A DNA stretch of 64,000 bases from Bacillota bacterium (lineage in GTDB: Bacteria > Bacillota > Clostridia > Monoglobales > Firm-18), in assembly GCA_023228885.1 (NCBI GenBank), contig JALOAJ010000007.1, positions 23,340 through 87,339 on the forward strand, written 5' to 3'. A program made the translations under genes and the position numbers. Shown here piece by piece: positions 63,932-64,000 of this stretch. Each line of letters begins with the position of its first letter. Position 1 is the stretch's first letter. The notes under the pieces are model-generated. The model had not been told where the DNA came from. It saw nothing but the letters and a program-made list of their open reading frames with translations, and did no database searches.

Positions 63932-64000
63932 ATTACTGTGTTTTGTGCACCGTTACTGGGGTTGGTGGTTTGTATAATCTATTGTAAACTAACAATAACT

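Noticed and set aside
1..64000. CRISPR arrays, prophage, complete insertion sequences, rRNA
   Set aside because: I saw no regular spacer-repeat pattern, transposase, integrase, phage gene or rRNA segment anywhere in the window.

Overview
The window looks like a chromosomal piece of an anaerobic, low-GC Bacillota, most likely an uncultured clostridial lineage. The evidence is S-layer-homology (SLH) proteins, two YesN/YesM-type two-component systems, LplB/YtcP-type oligosaccharide ABC transporters, strong AGGAGG-like ribosome binding sites, frequent GTG/TTG starts and no outer-membrane SusCD system. I could not run searches, so family names rest on motifs I can see and on recall of the families.

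Layout. (1) 74-14871: a YesN/YesM pair, an oligosaccharide ABC importer (two permeases and a lipoprotein), a giant secreted heparinase II/III-like lyase, a type I sulfatase and an SGNH esterase. (2) 14909-20740: a DUF3298-type protein preceded by a dispersed repeat, then a LacI regulator with a readable promoter and operator, followed by two alternating pairs of Gfo/Idh/MocA dehydrogenase and sugar isomerase/epimerase TIM barrel. (3) 20872-25313: a housekeeping island (trxA, nth, glyA, rarA) plus a ThuA-like protein. (4) 25364-25599: a miniature group II intron remnant directly behind a terminator. (5) 25617-30593, minus strand: a stalk-domain protein, a DsrE-like protein and a second YesM/YesN pair. 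(6) 31057-62564, all plus strand: SLH proteins, two large cadherin-like/golvesin-like surface proteins, a second ABC importer, five right-handed beta-helix proteins related to GH110, two sulfatases and two FAD-dependent oxidoreductases. (7) 62682-63931, minus strand: a GH88 unsaturated glucuronyl hydrolase behind a tRNA-Val(GAC).

Working model (inference): the locus degrades a sulfated, uronate-containing polysaccharide, with glycosaminoglycans or a related sulfated glycan as the best guess. Secreted and SLH-anchored lyase and beta-helix enzymes act outside the cell, and two ABC systems import the fragments. Sulfatases, the GH88 hydrolase, cytosolic beta-helix enzymes and the FAD- and NAD-linked oxidoreductases finish the job inside. 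The two YesN/YesM pairs and the LacI protein are the likely regulators.

Most interesting points: the beta-helix set shares a GH110-like aspartate signature that is complete in one member and altered in four; beta-helix and FAD-oxidoreductase genes recur as a duplicated cassette; the oxidoreductase/TIM-barrel cluster suggests keto-sugar chemistry; there is a shrunken group II intron; and a palindromic repeat sits in front of two unrelated genes.
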